Position numbers and translations under genes: made by a program. The notes under the pieces are model-generated. The model ran no database searches and was not told the origin of the DNA. It worked only from the letters and a program-made list of their open reading frames with translations. A stretch of DNA of 64,000 nt from Arachis hypogaea (Eukaryota; Streptophyta; Magnoliopsida; Fabales; Fabaceae). This document shows positions 53,112 through 63,440 of this stretch, piece by piece. Location: assembly GCF_003086295.3 (NCBI RefSeq), contig NC_092038.1:134038737-134102736 (forward strand), written 5' to 3'. Each line of letters starts with the position of its first letter. Positions within the stretch are counted from its first letter, which is position 1.

Positions 53112-54263
53112 ATGGGTGAGAGTGAGGTGAAGGTGATTGGAAAATGGTCAAGCCCTTATGCTATGAGGGTGAAGATTGCCCTCAGAATCAAGTCCATTGA
53201 ACATGAACACTTTGAAGAGACCTTGAACCCCAAGAGTGATCTTCTTCTCAAGTCTAATCCTGTGTATGCCAGGGTCCCTGTTCTAATCCACCATGGCAAA
53301 CCCATCTCTGAGTCTCTCATCATAGTTGAATACATTGATGAGACTTGGTCCAATAATAACTCTCCTTCAATCCTTCCTTCTGATCCTTATGACAGAGCAA
53401 TTGCTCGCTTTTGGGCCACTTATATAGATGAAAAGGTGATTCCTTTTTGTTTTCCCTATTTTCACTCTTCTTTTCTCATTGTTTCCCTGAAGTTGGATTG
53501 TAAGTTGGATTATTTCTAATTATTTGAGTAGAAGATCTTAAAAGTTTATGTTAGTGAGTTTTGAGAGACTTTTAATTGTTTAAAAACTATCAGTAATTCG
53601 ATTCTTTATTAACAACCTTACAACTAGCTTACTATTATTAGATTAGTTCTATTAATTATATTGATTATACTATTATTTCAATAAAATAAACTTACATGGA
53701 AGTTTGTTACATGTTGTTAGTTAATAACTTAAGATTAGTTGGTAGGTTATAGTAATTACTCTAATGAGTTAGCTTTCTCTTATTATATGTGATTTTGTCT
53801 CTACCGAAAAACTATATGTCAATTGTAGATCAATTGATTCTTAACAGTTTTTTCCTTTCTGTGCAAATGGGGGCAGTGGTTTCCTTCCATGAAGAGCATT
53901 ATAACTGTTGAAACAGAAGAAGAGAGGGAGCCATATTATAAGGTGATGGAAGAAGTGGTTGAGAGGGTGGAAGAGGCTTTTGGGAAGTGCAGCAAAGGGA
54001 AGCCCTTCTTTGGTGGGGATAGTGTTGGATTCCTTGACATTGCTTTTGGGAGCTTCTTAGGGTGGCTCCATGTCACAGAATCTTTGTATGGAAGGAAGGT
54101 TCTTGTTGAGGCAAAGGCTCCTTCTTTGGTGAAATGGGCTGAGAGATTTGCTGATGATCCTGCTGTGAAGGGGCTTATTCCTGATCATGACAAGCTTCTT
54201 GAGATTTCCAAGCCTCTTCAGATCAAATGGAGAGCTTTAGCTGCTGTTGGCAAGAAATATTGA
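53112..54263 (+). CDS. Glutathione S-transferase, tau class (GST gene 3)
   Basis: Exons are 53112-53435 and 53877-54263, with a 441-bp GT-AG intron in phase 0. The product is 236 aa. The chosen ATG gives MGESEVKVIGKWSSPYAMR. An in-frame ATG 18 bases upstream (53094) would add six residues but is less like the family. The catalytic serine is at residue 13 or 14 (WSSPY), with RVPVLIH, then SESLIIVEYIDE, then [18 protein letters not shown], followed after the intron by Trp-Phe-Pro and FFGGDSVGFLDIAFG. It is the most diverged of the three copies. A 142-bp hairpin follows its stop codon. Confidence 0.93.
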
Positions 54264-54280
54264 ATAAGAATGAGAAATTG

Positions 54281-54422
54281 TTGCATGCTCATAGACCGGA
54301 AACTTAGGCGAATTGTGTTCCATCTACTCATAGAATGGCATGGGTCAGTTTCGTTTGAAATGCCGCTCTATCAATGAATAGATGGAGCATAATCCGCCTT
54401 AGTGCGCTTTGCGAGCGTGCAA
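54281..54422. repeat. Near-complete 142-bp hairpin just after GST gene 3
   Basis: The left arm from TTGCATGCTC through CTTAGGCGAATTGTGTTCCA and ATCTACTCATAGAATGGCAT pairs with the right arm, ending AGCGTGCAA. Arms are about 60 bases with scattered mismatches and the loop is about 17 bases. It begins 18 bases after the stop codon, so it probably sits in the 3' UTR. It may be a MITE or a hairpin RNA source. Confidence 0.75.
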
Positions 54423-55656
54423 TTATTATTTCTCGAGAGAATTTGGAGTGGGATTTGCTAGTACAAATGATCAAAGATTGTGTGAAAAATAAAGTAGAAT
54501 TGCATTGATCTATTTTCCTCTGTTTTTGAGCTTTAAAGTTGTTATCTCATTTTTAGTGACAGTTCCATGTATCAAGTTACTGGTTTGCTTAGATGATTCA
54601 ATGTTATGTAACTGTCCTGATCAACAACTCTCATTATCTGATAACAGTTAAACAACATTGCTTAATTCCTTTTAACTGCAAGGTTTGAAGTTTGAACAAT
54701 GATGATTCATTTTGGTTTATTGTCACATGCAGTGTTCATAACATGTGCTGTTGCAGATGCTGATGTTTATGTGAAAATATCAATACTCTTAGGTTGTAGT
54801 ATATTTCTCATGAATGAATTGTTTATATCTTAACCTTAACTTTCTTCTGCTTTTGAGCTTGTAAGCTGAAATAGTATTTTTAAACTGTTGTTGCAAGTAA
54901 TTCAACATCAAATGCACTTGCTGCTTGAAAATCTCCTCTTTGAAGTTGCTACTATCAAGAAGAGGAGTAATGTAATGGCATAAGCATATTTGTGTTGCCA
55001 CTTAGATTCTTGCTGCTATGAATTGCTATAGCTTTTCCTTCACTTCCCATAATCACATTAAGTATATCTTTGGAGTCACATGTATACTTCTTTTATAAAT
55101 TGATTGGTTTTGTTTATAAATCAATTTTTCAAAAGAAAGTTCAAGAAAAAAGAAGACTCTGTGCATATCTATTTTTGAATTTAATTTTTTTGGGAGCCAT
55201 TATTCTATAATTAGAAAAAAATATTTAATTAAAAAATATCTTTTTAAAATATTTGATATGTTTATGAAAATATTTTTAATAAAAAGACTAAAAATAGAAT
55301 TATTAGAATTACTAGAACGAAATCTTTGAATATTAAATCCAAATACAGATTTATAAAAAGAAAAGATCTTTTAAATAATAATGTACGAGATCTTACTAGC
55401 ATTAAAATCAAATCCAAATTAAAAAAAATAAAAATCATACTATTCACTATTCATTATCCTCACCGAAAAACATCATAGTACAGTTGGAGTTTTCAGCCTC
55501 TGACACACTTCACCAGTTGATTCAGTTCAGTCCAAATATTACAAGGTAGTTCCTGTCTTTTTCCTGGGATGTTCTTATGTTCAAGTCTGAACCCAAAAGC
55601 TAACTTGAGATTGGTATATGAAAAAAAGATAGTAAATTAGATAAGATAGCAGGAAA
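54423..55656. other. Intergenic region between GST gene 3 and the TPR gene
   Basis: About 1.2 kb. It holds the GST 3' flank and the promoter region of the next gene. No other gene seen. Confidence 0.6.
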
Positions 55657-58600
55657 ATGGAGAAAGTTGTTAAATTGGATAACTGGGGATATGAGGTGAC
55701 AACTTCTTCTCAAGCATGTATTTCAGCCATCAATGCCTACTATCATCAGGTGTGGAATTTCATAAATGGTTGATCTTCTTTCTTTTAATTATGTGTTTGA
55801 TAAAGTTTCAATTTTGACGAGTGGGGTTTGCCTGGAATTTGGTTTTTGAATGTTGTGAAGGTACTAAGCTATGGCAGAGAGAAGCATGTGATTCTTGAAG
55901 CTGTAGCTCATGACAAAGATTGTACCTTGGCCAACATCTTAGCATCCCATTTTCTCCACTCTTCTGATCCTTCCAAAGCTTCCTTTTTTCTTGATTCTGC
56001 TAAATCCAATCTGGTAATGTTCCTTTTGTTTTTGCTATAAATTATGCTTGCTTACTCCAAATTGTATTTTTTCACACATAATAAGAGTTCAGTTGTGAGT
56101 TGTGACAGGAACAAGCTACCTTGTACGAGAGGCTAGTTTTTGATGCTGTCAGTTATTTAATATCTAAAGATAGAGATGATGATGTGGCTTATGAATTACA
56201 TGCTAAAGTGAGTTCACCTCCCCCTTGATTCATTGTTCTTGTTCTATATCTCTGCATATTTATCTATCACAGTTATGTTCTGCTTAATAACTGATGCTTT
56301 TATTCTCGAGTTTGAGGACTAGTTGTTACTCATGCTTGGAAAATTCAAAATTGAATTTCGACTTATTTTACTTGGTATGCTACTGGCCTACTGCATATTC
56401 CTGCACTATGTATTGAAATTTATCTATATTTCTAGTATAGGTTCTCTTGATTAATACATCTTTCACTTTGGTTCGTAGCTTCTAAAAGAGTTCCCGAGAG
56501 ATCTTGTTTCTCTGAAGAGGGCGCAAGTGCTATGCTTCATCACAGGCCGGCCTGATCTTTCTTTATCTCTTGTTCATCAGGTTCTTTACTAATCAGAGAA
56601 CTATCACTTTGTGTATGTTATAATTTGCATGCAGCAAGTAGTTTTTCTTTGGCCATAAAAAAGTACATTGCTATTATCACTATATTCTATATTGTTTGAA
56701 GAATTTAGAATATGTAAATATTGAATCAGCATGTACAATGAAGGGGGCTCCCTAATTTGAAGTTTATAAAGAGTTGAGAGTTAATCAAAATTCTTCCCTT
56801 GAAGCAAACAATTGTATTACTGCAAACCATTGGTTAATTGGACAGTTTGAGAACCTTATCCTATGTTTTATAGGTACTACCCCAAAATAAGGGAGAAAGT
56901 TTCATATATGGCATGCTTTCTTTTCCTTCATTGGAGCTCGGTCGTATGAAAGAAGCCGAGGAAGCTGCCAAAAGGGGATTTGAAATTAATAAGCAAGATA
57001 GCTGGGCACATCATGCTGTAAGTTAACATATTCCATTGAACAAGGGAATGCTCACTCTACCTTATGATTTGCAATGTGCTTTCTAAAAGATGTTTAACTA
57101 TCAAATCTTGATGTCATAGAAGTTTCCAATTTTGTTAAATGATCAATTAGTTAATCATGCTGGGACTATTGTCTCTAGTTTTGTTTAGATTCATGGACAC
57201 ATGCTAGAAATGCATTTTGAAAAAGACCTTGTAATAAGTTATATACTAAACTAAATAATTACTGTAATCACTGGCTTTATTTTATGCAGTTGTGCCATAT
57301 TTATCAGTACGAGTGCCGTTTTAAAGAAGCTGTGGAGTTCATGGAAGAATGTTCACCTTCATGGAGTTCTTGTTCATCCTTTATGTATGCAAGGCACTTG
57401 ATTTATTATTACAAGAGTTTTGTTTCTCTTGCTATCAGTAACTTGAAATGTTTCCATTTTTTCAGGTTGACCCATAATTGGTGGCATGTAGCACTTTGTT
57501 ACTTAGAAGGTAATGGTCCAATGAACAGAGTGCTTGAAATATATGATCATCATATATGGAGGGAGTTAGATCAACCTGATGCTGTGGCTGCAGAGGTTTG
57601 TTATTTCATAACATCATCTCTTAAAGAAATAAAGAAAGAAAAAGAAAAATCACCAACATCATTCCATCTAACAGTTTCTAGTTTTCTTGGTTCCTTTTAA
57701 TGAGTTCTGACATTACACAAATAGGTTTATCTAAATGCTGCTGGCCTACTTTTGCGGTTGTGTGTACGTGGCGAAATGGATATCATTGGAGATCGTCTCA
57801 AGATCCTAGCAGAATACCTAACTGATAAAGTAAGTTAGGATACACTCTACGTCTTACAAGTTATATGAGCGAAGACTCGCAATGGTAGTGTAGATTTGAT
57901 GGTGAAATTTATGATAGTTGATTCTTGGTATTATCTAGCTAGTGGAGAAAAACTTGCTAACTTGGCTTGCAATCGAAGCATATAAATGCTGACAGTTTAT
58001 TTGCATTGTATACTTAAATATTTAGGCCAACTGGTATATGAAGTGGCAACTTGATATATTGACAGTGTGGACTCTTGCAAAGACTGGAGAATTTTCCAAA
58101 GCTGAAGAGCTTCTTGAGGGATTAAAACTTAAAAGGCAGGTAGAAAGTGTTAACTCATCTTTTGCAGAAAGTATTCTAGACCTACAGCATCATGAATTAT
58201 AATACTGTATTTCTTACCATAGGATTTCGAGGATGACGAAAAAGAAGCAACGAGTAATGCATAGAGGATTGGTGGTATGCCCGAGATACGACTTTGTTCA
58301 CCTGAATGATACATTTCCATAGATAAAATTCATCTCTCCATTTCTATTTTTTAACATAGCTTGCAGAGGCAGTTTATGCTTATGGGAGTGGCAATGACAG
58401 ACATGGGTTGGAAATACTTGGTCCAGATTTCGATGCTCATTCTTTTAAGGTTGTGGTGTTTATCAACCTATTTTTTGAGTTGTGGCTCCACATTCCTTAA
58501 ATTCTTTTTGGAATTTACAATATCAATTGAACTCTCATTTTCAGCTGATTGGTGCATCTGATGAACAACTAGATGTGTTCAATGAAGTTTGGTACATCAT

Positions 58601-59041
58601 GTTGCTGAATGCTGGTGAAGCAATCAAGGGTAAAATCACAAACTTTAGTCTAATGTTATCTAATACAACTTCAAGTTGGTTGCTAACTTTGTAAGGAGTT
58701 TTCAGAAATCAGTCTCATTATCCACACAATCTAAACAACTAACTCTATCAGCCATGACTGACCATGATAACTTAAATACAGCTATTGAAGTGTTCGAGAG
58801 GCGAATCGAGAAGAGGCAGGGGTTCGCGTTCTTGTGGCGTCTGCTGGTACATCTCTGTTTGCTCATGGTTTTGGAGAATAACAAGAGGGGCTATGATCTG
58901 ATGATTGTAGCAGAGTTGATGACATATTGTTATTTCAAATTTGTGTTTCAGGAGAGTGCATACAAACTAGCAAAGATGCCAGAAGAAGCTACTATAGCAA
59001 ATGAGAAAGCAAGAGCTTTGGAGTGTGCATATTTCCAGTGA
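55657..59041 (+). CDS. Tetratricopeptide repeat protein 38-like (TTC38), 14 exons
   Basis: Exons: 55657-55749, 55861-56013, 56109-56207, 56479-56580, 56874-57017, 57290-57384, 57466-57595, 57725-57829, 58026-58135, 58223-58274, 58360-58449, 58545-58629, 58782-58846, 58952-59041. The frame is continuous and gives 470 aa, equal in size to animal TTC38 (about 469). Several TPR-like helix pairs are visible, for example GRMKEAEEAAKRGFEINKQD, HALCHIYQYECRFKEAVEF and AKTGEFSKAEELLEGL. The middle has the conserved NWWHVALCYLEG with EIYDHHIW, and the C-terminus ends ECAYF. No signal peptide or membrane segment. The family is conserved from plants to animals and its role is poorly known. TPR units usually bind protein partners. 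Intron 9 appears to use a GC donor (AG|GCAGGT at 58136) because only this junction restores the conserved KRISRMTKKKQ stretch. The other introns are GT-AG. Confidence 0.9.
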
Positions 59042-59228
59042 AAGGAACAAACAATTACATAATAATCCCAGTAATAAGTTGATGAATTATAGTGAGTTAG
59101 CACACATCTGTGCTAATGTAAGAAGTATGAACTAAGAACTAGTAGTATTATAAAATAAAATTTTACATATTGTCTAGTTTGTGTTGTTTAATCTAATCTA
59201 ATTTGGTAAAAGAAAACAAAGACACTTA

Positions 59229-59471
59229 CTTTGTCAAACTTTTTTTTTTTTTTTTTTTTGGTCGGTGGATTGGACAACCCCAATCCTAGGTACCCCAATG
59301 GATTGGACAACCCCCAATCCTAGGTACACAATACACACCCACACACTCCTCACATACTTACCAATTTTTTTCTTCTCGACTGCAGCTGGTAGGACTCGAA
59401 CCCAAGACCTTTGAGATGAGGAAGGGGCGGAATGCCGTGTGAGCTATAGCTCATTGGCCTTTGTCAAACTT
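59229..59471 (-). mobile_element. tRNA-derived SINE with 13-bp target duplication
   Basis: The body spans 59242-59458, reading on the minus strand. It has a pol III A-box-like TAGCTCACACGGC (59434-59446), a perfect B box GGTTCGAGTCC (59392-59402) and a 3' poly(A) tail (the T run at about 59241-59259). Flanking direct repeats are CTTTGTCAAACTT at 59229-59241 and 59459-59471. A roughly 30-base module containing GGATTGGACAACCCC is tandemly duplicated near its 3' end. All hallmarks of a plant SINE are present. It lies about 190 bp downstream of the TTC38-like stop codon. Confidence 0.9.
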
Positions 59472-59501
59472 ATGTGGCATTAGGATAAACAACCAAACCC
59501 G

Positions 59502-60088
59502 TCCCCGATTAGGGGTGAGCACGGGTAGCGGGTACCCGATTACCCGTCCGAATCCGAATCCGAACCAATTAAATTGGTTCTGAAACCAACGGATAATCGG
59601 GTCCAACCCGAACCAAACTGATGACTTTTGTTAGTGATCGATTCAGGTATCGGTTTTGGGGGTGCGGAACCCGAACCAACCCACGAACCCGATCATATAT
59701 AAATTAAATAAAAAAATAAAAAAATATATATGACTTTTTCATTAGACAATGATTATTCATTATTAATATGTTTGGATTTTAATGAGTTTAGTTTCTAATG
59801 TATTTAGTGTTTAACATGTTTGAATTATTGTTATTGATGTTACATGTTTATTGTACTTGTTGAATTTTTAAAATAAAAAATTAGGTTTTTTTTTATGAAT
59901 TTCAAAGTCATCGGAAAACCAATTATCCGAACCGAACCAATCTGTTTTTAATCGGTTTGGTTTGGTTCGGGTACATATAAAAAGAATATAAATCTGAACC
60001 AAACCGAACTAATTACATTTTGATCGGTTCGCTTCTAATTTTACCATAAATCCGAACCAAACGACCCGTGCTCACCTCTATCCCCGAT
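59502..60088. mobile_element. hAT-type MITE with perfect 8-bp target duplication
   Basis: The element spans 59510-60080 (571 bp). It begins TAGGGGTGAGCACGGGT and ends with the inverse of TAGAGGTGAGCACGGGT. It is flanked by TCCCCGAT at 59502-59509 and 60081-60088. Sub-terminal regions carry many CCGAACC/GGTTCGG words. Non-coding, so it would depend on a hAT transposase elsewhere. Confidence 0.88.
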
Positions 60089-60591
60089 TTTCGAAACTGT
60101 TGACAAAATATTATAAAATACAACAAAAATAATTAAAAAAATATAATATAAGTAACAAATTTTTTTGGTATTTGTAAAATCGTTTATGCATTTGATCTAA
60201 TTTTGTATAAGAATATTTAAATAATTATTTAAAAAGTGAATAAAATGACAGATAAAAATTTAACTTTTAGATTCTTTTTTAATTTTTTGTTAACCATTAA
60301 CAAAAATAATTGCAAAAAAATATACTTACCATAAAATTACTAAATTTTAAAGATAAAAAATTTATTTTTTTCTAATCATGTTTATAAATAATTGTATTAA
60401 AATATTTTGAGAATATATATTTCACATTTGGAATTTTTGTCACATTTTAAAGCGTTTGGAGGATATTTTTCTCAGCGTATTAAAAAGTTAGCGCGATTTT
60501 GATAGTTTATCCAAATTTTAAAATTAGTGAACAATTATAATTAATATCATAAATTAAAATAAATAAAATCAGTTAGCAACTCATCAACATC
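60089..60591. other. AT-rich intergenic sequence
   Basis: No gene or clear repeat recognised. Confidence 0.55.
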
Positions 60592-60663
60592 GGATCCGTG
60601 GCGCAATGGTAGCGCGTCTGACTCCAGATCAGAAGGTTGCGTGTTCGATTCACGTCGGGTTCA
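60592..60663 (+). tRNA. tRNA-Trp (CCA)
   Basis: A 72-nt cloverleaf. Acceptor GGATCCG pairs with CGGGTTC (with G-U pairs), the D arm is GCGCAATGGTAGCGC, the anticodon is CCA in CTCCAGA, and the T arm is GCGTGTTCGATTCACGT. A T-rich stretch follows at about 60679. It lies 211 bases upstream of the next gene's ATG. Confidence 0.96.
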
Positions 60664-60874
60664 AATCCCGGATCACAATTTTTATCTACCAAAATAAAAT
60701 TTGTTTTATTTTATTCTCAACTTCTCAGAGCATTTTAAGCTGCAAAACGGCGGCGTTTTGTCGTTTGGCTCTGCTAACAAACTGAGATCTCATTTCATCC
60801 TGAACCGCGAGTGTGAAGAGGAAGAAGAAGAGCACAGTGCGAATCGAAGAAACTCGAAATACGAAAACCTAAGA

Positions 60875-61204
60875 ATGGCGTTCGAGATGCCATTGGATCA
60901 GATAAAGCAGTTACAGATCTTGCTTCGCAAAGATGCCAACCTCTCGTGGTACGACACCGACAAGAACGACCAACTCTCCCTCCCCAAGCTTCCTTCCGTT
61001 GCCGAAACCGTCGCCAATCTCGATCCCTCGCCACCGTACCTTCGCTGCAAGAACTGCGATGGTAGGCTCCTCCGCGGGGTGCAGTCCTCCATCTGCGTCT
61101 TTTGCGGCGCCAATCCTCACAAGGATCTCCCTCCCGAGCCCATCAAGTTCAAGGACACACTCGGTTACAAGTGGCTCCTTGATTCCCTTCAGCTCGATGG
61201 ATCG
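60875..61204 (+). CDS. Exon 1 of a plant CxxC-domain protein of unknown function (continues beyond)
   Basis: The first coding exon (110 codons) starts MAFEMPLDQIKQLQILLRK and ends LLDSLQLDGS at a GT donor (61205). Residues about 66-92 hold YLRCKNCDGRLLRG then SSICVFCGA, two CxxC pairs that look like a zinc ribbon. This N-terminal region matches a conserved uncharacterised plant protein family (I believe it is classed as DUF7815, not certain). The frame is open upstream to 60701, but the ATG at 60875 begins the conserved part and follows a purine-rich leader. GC content is well above its surroundings. The next exon could not be identified with confidence before the window ends. Confidence 0.75.
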
Positions 61205-61717
61205 GTAATGTCAAATCTCCTTAATTATATATAATCAGTTTTCTACTGATCAATTTGTTGAAATTGTTCTCCTATAGTGCTGGAATTTGGGAAATTGTAT
61301 GTAGCACTTTGATGAATTCTTATGCATAATTGTGCAAATTATTTAACTAGGTGTGGCTTAATTGGCGTAGTTGTGGATCCATGCTATTTACATGTACAAC
61401 TACTTAGAATGTTTACATATAATTTACCCATCATATCTCTTGTTAAAAGAAAAAAGAAAAATTCTAGAACTGTGGGATAAATACATTTAAATGTGATAAA
61501 AAATTGGGATAATTCCAGTCATATTTATTTGATAGAGATTTGTTGAATATGATGTTTGTTACTAACTAATAACTCATCTTGGAGCAACTGCTTTGATTTT
61601 TAAATATTTTTCACATTGATTAGTCATTGGAACCTTCATCTTTTAATCTTGCACTTATGTAACCTGTCTATTAAGTGCATGTTTCTAGGGATATATGTTC
61701 ATCTGTCTAATGATGAC
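61205..61717. other. Intron sequence after the CxxC exon
   Basis: AT-rich and T-rich on the plus strand, without coding features. Confidence 0.6.
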
Positions 61718-62014
61718 TGTTAGAGATATAATCATGTTACTTTCTTCTATCAGTTTAAACTTTTGGGATGAGTTTCATGATATGGTATTAGAGCTCTATA
61801 TCTGAAAGGTCTAGGGTTCGATTCTTGGTGAACCCCAAAAGTGAAAAAAATATCATAAGGCAAATAAAAGAAAAAAAAAAAGAAGGCCTAAGCAAAAAAT
61901 CAAGCAAATCCAAAAGAGGCTCTTGCTTGAGGGAGAGTGCTAGAAATATAACTATTCATGTTGGCTTTTCCTATCAGTTTACGCTTTTAGGATGAGTGGT
62001 TTCATGACAATGAC
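61713..62014 (+). mobile_element. TRIM retroelement (miniature LTR retrotransposon), complete
   Basis: The element spans 61718-62009 (292 bp). Its two direct repeats start TGTTAGAGATATAATCATG (61718-61782) and TGCTAGAAATATAACT (61938-62009), the latter ending in CA. Right after the 5' repeat is TGGTATTAGAGC (61783-61794), one mismatch from the initiator-tRNA-Met primer site TGGTATCAGAGC. A purine tract GAGGGAGAG lies directly before the 3' repeat. Flanks are ATGAC at 61713-61717 and 62010-62014, a perfect 5-bp target duplication. It has no coding region and must use enzymes from other retroelements. Confidence 0.9.
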
Positions 62015-63240
62015 TTATGGATCTTGGATTGTAAATAGGCCATTACTTCTTTCTTGCATTTTCCATTATTTCTAAACTTCCTAACATAATTTTACAATAT
62101 TTTGAATTTTTGACTGCAGTTAAATTGGCTTGTTGGCTTTAGACTTTTTATTCATAGTATTTTTTTCACATTTCTAAACAGTAGGATCATTTCCTAACTT
62201 GTTGAAGCACAACTCTTACTTATAATACAATTGGCCATATAATGTTTAAGCTGCTAATAACATGGCTCTCTTAAAATTTTGGTTGTAATCATTGATGCAT
62301 GACCAACTTTTGGAGATAGATAGTAATTTTGCTTTATATGCAAAGCACCACAATAAATAATCTAAGGCATTATTGATCCACTTAAATGGTTCAGATTGAC
62401 TAAGATAGAGTGCTCTACGATTAAGTTAATGAGAAATTCTCAAGGAAATTTAGTAAGATCTCACAGATTCATTCCATATGGGAACTTTGTATTTTTATGG
62501 AACAGTTGGCAATGATTTAGATATTTTCAAATTCTTATTCATAGCTTCTCCTTTCATTCATTCGTTCTTTCTTTTTTATCTTCTTGTTTTGTTTTGTTTT
62601 GTTTTTCTTTTTGGTTGTTTGTTTTCAATGAAAAGTGAAGTATGTGGAATTTGGAGAAGTCAATAAACCTCATTATCTGACCAATACAAACCTCCATTAA
62701 CATATGCATTGATGCATCATCCAAAATTAGTGGCGTATATTAACTATTAGATTATGCATGATGTGTGGATTTGTGTTCTTCGTTGCTTTATAATCCAAAT
62801 TAAATAGAATATTGCATGAGAAGTCCCCTAGCATTCGCAGCCAATAAGCATAAGCACGACCCTTGAACATGGATTAATATGTATTTCTACTTTGGATTAA
62901 ATATGAATCAGTCATTAAACTTAAAGAGTGTCTTTGTTTTATACTCCACCTAAATCCGCTTTACAGTAAGTACAGTTACAGTATTAGTAAAAGGATAGTT
63001 TGTATATGGGGGTCTTGAAAATGTGCTGCTGTGAAATGAGTTTTGGTTTCAAGTCTCTTAATTGATTAATGTTTCTGAAGGAACATATTCAAGAGTCTTC
63101 ATTTTTGGATATTTATGACACCATAATAATACCCATAAAGTTTGCTGAGAAAATAAAACAACTCAACACATTCATTAAGTAACAGAGATTAACAGACAGA
63201 AACTACCGATCATCTATAGTGGGGCAATCCTTGATATGAG
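62015..63240. other. Non-coding sequence, probable intron
   Basis: No exon, RNA gene or repeat that I can support. Confidence 0.5.
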
Positions 63241-63253
63241 AATATTTAATCTG

Positions 63254-63440
63254 GAAGTTAAAGAATATGAGAATACTTTGAAGTTTGAAGCATGAAGAAC
63301 CATTTCAATGGTATTAATCTCTTGCTCATTCCACTTTGGTGGAACTCTCCAAAGCCTAACAACCCAAACATTGAAGCACAACTCTAGTTTCTTGGGATTA
63401 ACTTCCTTGAGTAATGAGTATATAAATTTTCTCATCCATT
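63254..63440 (-). pseudogene. Fragment of a replication protein A 70-kDa-like (RPA1) N-terminus
   Basis: The minus strand reads IYSLLKEVNPKKLELCFNVW then VVRLWRVPPKWNEQEINTIE and MVLHA, the start of an OB-fold region typical of plant RPA1-like proteins. An ATG-GAT-GAG start about ten codons earlier is out of frame by one base, and similarity ends after about 55 residues. Such fragments are widespread in plant genomes, partly through Helitrons. It lies in the presumed intron of the CxxC gene, antisense to it. Confidence 0.55.

Noticed and set aside
60701..60874. 58-residue upstream extension of the CxxC protein
   Set aside because: It starts right after the tRNA-Trp gene, has no conserved character and reads as a leader. 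Conservation begins at ATG 60875.
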